From an uncultured Archangium sp. (GTDB taxonomy: Bacteria > Myxococcota > Myxococcia > Myxococcales > Myxococcaceae): a stretch of 64,000 bases of DNA. The notes beneath the pieces are model-generated. The model was not told where the DNA came from, ran no database searches, and was given only the letters and a program-made list of their open reading frames with translations. The stretch is from NCBI GenBank assembly GCA_903905455.1, contig CAIVGN010000187.1:1-64000 (forward strand). The letters are read 5' to 3'. The position numbers and the translations under genes were made by a program. The first letter of the stretch is position 1. Every line of letters begins with the position of its first letter. Below are positions 61,301 through 64,000 of the stretch, in pieces.

Positions 61301-64000
61301 GGGAGATGACCTCGAAGGAAGCGTCGTGGCGGAGGTCCCGCTTGATGACCGTGGGCGCCCCGGCCGCGTCGGCCAGGCGCAGCTCCATGCCCACCAGGTT
61401 CACGCCCGCCGGCTCGTAGCTGTAGAGGCGGCGCCAGTTGGTGGCGTCGGCCACGGTGCCGTTGGGGGCGATCAACTCCACGGTGTTGCCGTGGGCGTCG
61501 AGCTTGAGCCGCTCGACGGCGAGGAAGTCCTGGGCGCCGGGGCCGGAGCGCCGCATCACGCGGGTCAGCCCGCCTCGGGTCAGCTTGCCGGTGGGCAGGC
61601 CCTCGAAGGCCGGGCCGTCGTAGAAGCTGAGGCGCTCGTCGAGCAGCGAGGTGGCCACGGCGCCGGACGCGGTGCGCGTGGGCCGGGAAATCAACCACGC
61701 GCCGTTGGTGTCGGCGCCGGGCACCACGAAGTCAGTCTCGCTGAACTGCTCGTCGCCGGTGCAGGTGGGCCCGCAGGCCACGCCGAAGGCACCCGAGGCG
61801 GTGCAGGCGGCGCAGCCGGTGGGGGCCTCGGGCGTGCCGAGATTCACCACGCCCAGCTCGCGCTCGCGCACCACGTTGCCGTAGCCGTCGTACTCGCGCT
61901 CGGTGCGGGTGGTGACCGCGTGGGCGGCATCGCGCTCGGTGAGCACGGTGGTGGTGGCCTGGTCGCAGGCGTGCACGATGGCCGGCGTGGTGACGGGCAC
62001 CTCGGCGACGGGACACAGGCCGTAGAGGCTGCGCGTCTCCTTGAGCAGGGCCAGCGAGGCGCCCGCACCGGCGTAGACGGTCTGGGTCTTCATCAGGCCG
62101 GCGAAGGCGGCGTTCGACTTGCCCACGTCGTAGTCGAGCACGAAGAGGCCCGGCTCCTGCGCGTCGTGGGCGGCGTCGGCGGGCAGCTCACGCTCCACGC
62201 CCTCGTAGCCGCGGAACTGCTTCTCGACGCCGTCGTAGTAGCCCGAGTGGTAGCGGTAGAGCGTGGTCTCGCGCAGCCCGCCGGAGTCGTTGCCGGTCAG
62301 GGTGACGAAGGTGTCCACGCGGGTCACCACGGTCATCGGGTTGGGCACGCGGTTGAGCCACGGCTTGTTGGCGGCGGTGTCGCGGCCCTGCTCGAAGATG
62401 GACGTGCCGTAGCGGATGAGCTGCACCGCGCCGATGCCGTTGTCGATGCGGCTGATGAGGTTGGGCCGCACGGGGAAGAGCTCGAGGTACGAGACCGCGC
62501 CGCTGGGCTGGATCCACACGATGTCGTCGGAGCCGTTGCCGTTCATGTCGGCGAAGACCACCACCGTGGTGGGCGTGCGCTGCGGAATGCCGCCCGAGCC
62601 GAGATCGGCGGTGGTGATGGTGCGCACCATGTCGAAGTGCTCGCCGTTGCGGTTGAGGGCGAAGGCGACCTCGGTACCGGTCACGGCCACCACGTCGGCC
62701 AGGCCGTCACCGTCGATGTCCTGCAGCTCGGCGAGGGCGGCCTGCGAGGGGGTGAAGCCCGAGAGCACCACGGTGCGCCAGCTGGAAACCGGGTCCCAGT
62801 TGCCGTAGCCGAGGTTCAGCTTGTACTGCACCGTCACCGCGCTCCCGCTGACCAGCACCTCGGTGGGGTCCTGCAGGCCGTCGCCGTTCATGTCCGCCAG
62901 CTCCAGCGGGCTGTCGTCGAAGGCGGCGCCGATGCTGGCGACCACGGTGCTCACGAAGCCCGCGGGGGTGTTGGCCAGCACCTCGGTGGTGTTGCTGCCG
63001 GTCGGGGTGCGCAGCCAGTCGATGCGCTTGTCGTTGTCGTAGTCGAAGAAGCGGACGTTCCGCGGGTCGGCCTGGGTGGCGTCGGCCAGGGTGGCGACGC
63101 CCACGTCGGCCGGGTCGAAGGCGGCGGGCAGGCCCGGGCCCCCGGCCGTGGCGGTGCAGAAGCTGGCGTCGACCCAGTCGCCCGAGCCGTTGTTGCACAG
63201 CACCGCCGGCACCTTGGCCTGGGTGATGTCCATGAAGCCGTCGCCGTTGACGTCGAGCACCTGCACCTTGGAGTCCCCGATGATGAAGGGGCTGCTGCCG
63301 GTGGTCTTGGTGCTCGGGATGGGCGCGGTGCGGAAGCTGGCCTTGCCCTCGGAGTCGAGGCTGGCGGTGAAGAACTGGTGGCGCCCCTGCACGTCGGAGA
63401 ACAGGACGTCAGGCAGGGCATCGCCGTTGATGTCGAGCAGGGTGGCGCGGCCGGTGGAGAAGTCGACGCCGGGCACGGTGCCCATGTCGGCCACGAAGGG
63501 CTTGTCGCAGTTGCCCGCGCAGGCCCCGCCGAGGGTCTTGGAATAGCCGAAGCCGAACGCCACCGGGTAGAGCACGTCACCGCGGCCGAAGCGCGTCACG
63601 CCCTTGAGCCGGCTGGGGCCGCCGGAGTCGGCGTCGAGCTCGTAGGCCAGCACGTAGCGGCGGACCTGCTCGGGGGCCGACGTGCCGGAGAAGATGCGCA
63701 CGTCCTTGAGGCGCTGCGTCAGGCGCAGGTCGAAGCCGGAGCGGGCGTCGCTGAGCACGTCGGTGCGCGGCTCCCAGGTGAAGCGCACCGAGTGGCGCGG
63801 CACGCCGCCTTCGTAGAGGTAGTCGATGCGCTCCAGCAGCGGCATGCCGGTGGAGTCCTTGGTCCACGACAGGCGCATGGCGTGACCCCAGGCGTCGAGC
63901 ATCGCCACGAGGTGCCAGCGGAAGACGTTGGGAGAGGAGGGCACGCGCACCTGCGAGGTGGGCACCTCGACGCCCAGCTCGTCGGCGCCGTAGTAGCCCA
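58395..64000 (-). CDS. RHS protein with SpvB, FG-GAP and TcdB-middle features (TcB/TcC-like), 5' end missing
   Basis: The frame is open to the right edge, so about 1868 residues are visible and the N-terminus is missing. In order: an SpvB-like start (GYYGADELGVEVPTSQ near the edge), six FG-GAP/VCBS Asp loops (DINGDALPD, DVNGDGFMD, DYDNDKRID, DMNGDGLQD, DIDGDGLAD, DMNGNGSDD; about 63450-62520), and a TcdB-middle region (LISRIDNGIGAVQLIRYGTS and YRYHSGYYDGVEKQFRGYEG; about 62480-62180). Many RHS/YD repeats follow, then an RHS core (HADHLESVV, YRELDPELGRWSSVDPAF; about 59240-58970), an NATDPTGL end as in TccC proteins, and a 160-residue variable tail. That tail holds GKGAWRGAKFVGKGAW and a hydrophobic stretch, with no catalytic motif. 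It resembles the RHS cocoon of Tc toxins. Confidence 0.85.
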   Translation of the reverse strand, partial: GYYGADELGVEVPTSQVRVPSSPNVFRWHLVAMLDAWGHAMRLSWTKDSTGMPLLERIDYLYEGGVPRHSVRFTWEPRTDVLSDARSGFDLRLTQRLKDVRIFSGTSAPEQVRRYVLAYELDADSGGPSRLKGVTRFGRGDVLYPVAFGFGYSKTLGGACAGNCDKPFVADMGTVPGVDFSTGRATLLDINGDALPDVLFSDVQGRHQFFTASLDSEGKASFRTAPIPSTKTTGSSPFIIGDSKVQVLDVNGDGFMDITQAKVPAVLCNNGSGDWVDASFCTATAGGPGLPAAFDPADVGVATLADATQADPRNVRFFDYDNDKRIDWLRTPTGSNTTEVLANTPAGFVSTVVASIGAAFDDSPLELADMNGDGLQDPTEVLVSGSAVTVQYKLNLGYGNWDPVSSWRTVVLSGFTPSQAALAELQDIDGDGLADVVAVTGTEVAFALNRNGEHFDMVRTITTADLGSGGIPQRTPTTVVVFADMNGNGSDDIVWIQPSGAVSYLELFPVRPNLISRIDNGIGAVQLIRYGTSIFEQGRDTAANKPWLNRVPNPMTVVTRVDTFVTLTGNDSGGLRETTLYRYHSGYYDGVEKQFRGYEGVERELPADAAHDAQEPGLFVLDYDVGKSNAAFAGLMKTQTVYAGAGASLALLKETRSLYGLCPVAEVPVTTPAIVHACDQATTTVLTERDAAHAVTTRTEREYDGYGNVVRERELGVVNLGTPEAPTGCAACTASGAFGVACGPTCTGDEQFSETDFVVPGADTNGAWLISRPTRTASGAVATSLLDERLSFYDGPAFEGLPTGKLTRGGLTRVMRRSGPGAQDFLAVERLKLDAHGNTVELIAPNGTVADATNWRRLYSYEPAGVNLVGMELRLADAAGAPTVIKRDLRHDASFEVISQSSAWYAVVGGAPASTPPLTRYRYDEHGQLISMLDPGDADATPAQQFKFDFANPASSISVLRRSTAGGPQDLVTVQCLDGKGRNFQQRTRLTDTRWQVSGFSEFDAHGAVVRNFQPYVGTSGTCDTTAPTMVPFTSHTFDALGRELTETQPDGAIRRTSYGPLSMSRFDPDANDPASPHFNVPVVQRFDGLGRLVASERHHALPGTGTPATTRLEYDAQGNLAAVRDPGGNLHAQAYDLLQRLVSVSDPNSGTTRFEYDANGNQARVTNARGAVTLSTFDTGNRVLSQWDPADEAGSKRTWRYDLKPTGCTECTNLGGRLAEATWPTGGDRFGYDTRNNEVFTERTLEGRAFVTRTTWDAASRRLSVAHPGGLTVAATHDGDSRVSALSGFVTNADYDERGELKAVAFANGASTAFTYDDSLRLTSLKSTAKDGTAFLDLGFSRGRNGSLKAITDGPERTGRARHAAAFEYDALKRVTRISLERSGAEAETLTFGFDDLDNVTSQVSSLGASSRAHQGDYAYGSSRPNAVTHAGALDLTYGASGALETRGTTTYAYDGRGRLTAAEGGAETGHFSYGTGFDRVITEAGDSTSWTVSDDLEVLDGISQLTVKLGDIRVARAQSDALASVVLSDLAPATITGGSASPQGNQVIDISDAWLAQAASTGTLSFSGGPTPSKVTALLRSSARRLLMQDVVWLHADHLESVVAATGADGLLRAERSFYPMGVERSSGAFVDEAGFEGQVFEASTGLVHHGYRELDPELGRWSSVDPAFEELSADDLERLGEATSAYAFVANDFPNATDPTGLARAPSGGGSFKNKALKSIGKGAWRGAKFVGKGAWSGAKAVGGGAKDLGKWAGSGIAAGARNAKATFKANPGRSSLKILSGLLSLTGLVTSIAGAVEGANGNTGLASDLSMASRVTGGTATVITLGMAIHDAASPPSAGGKQDQPLQKRSVSASPQGVQALSP

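Overview
The window is GC-rich and tightly packed, and it looks like Myxococcota. Two exported proteins end in MYXO-CTERM-like tails (a Gly-Cys-Gly-Cys motif, a hydrophobic helix, then an Arg cluster). There are many lipoproteins with Asp-Ala-Gly or cysteine-rich stretches, a bacterial squalene-epoxidase-like monooxygenase, intracellular PHB depolymerase, and a very large RHS protein. No tRNA, rRNA, insertion sequence or CRISPR array was seen, and no gap between genes exceeds about 250 bases.

Layout. 1-4800: a hybrid histidine kinase (5' end missing), a probable sterol-desaturase remnant, a chlorophyllase-like lipoprotein, a PII-like protein and a translationally coupled receiver/LuxR pair. 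4880-10500: a sulfatase, a phosphodiesterase-type metallophosphatase, a membrane-anchored HlyD-like protein with PqqD-like segments, and a MYXO-CTERM beta-helix protein whose only sensible start is CTG. 10500-18400: envelope proteins, an LtaS-like membrane enzyme and a SWIM/SNF2 helicase. 18539-23800: a four-gene operon (GNAT/FemAB-like, GT2, fold-III PLP decarboxylase, ATP-grasp ligase) in which every junction is a 4-base overlap. It is preceded by a leader that can fold in two mutually exclusive ways around the ribosome binding site. 23900-31900: CoA-transferase, short-chain dehydrogenase, thiolase, isocitrate lyase and a squalene-epoxidase-like flavoprotein. 32000-48600: a truncated PPC-domain gene, radical SAM protein, dienelactone hydrolase, an EF-hand gene that appears split by a frameshift, a JAMM peptidase, an MFS carrier, PHB depolymerase, a beta-propeller lipoprotein and a 7TM-type histidine kinase.

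48608-64000 is the most unusual part: a co-directional minus-strand set. It encodes an RHS protein with SpvB-like, FG-GAP and TcdB-middle features (a TcB/TcC-like cocoon, running off the right edge), a 152-aa lipoprotein, a 1899-aa lipoprotein whose last ~500 residues follow the layout of a Tc-toxin TcA pore-forming region plus TcB-binding domain, an 861-aa cysteine-rich lipoprotein, and an HTH-TM-exported protein. The three lipoproteins share the same cysteine module. I infer a surface-tethered Tc-toxin-like apparatus, which as far as I know is not a described arrangement.

Working together: the PHB depolymerase, dehydrogenase, CoA-transferase, thiolase and isocitrate lyase form a plausible route from stored polyhydroxybutyrate to acetyl-CoA and the glyoxylate shunt. 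Palindromes of the form TTGTGC-N3-GCACAA lie before the depolymerase and the dehydrogenase, and a related one before isocitrate lyase, which suggests a shared regulator.
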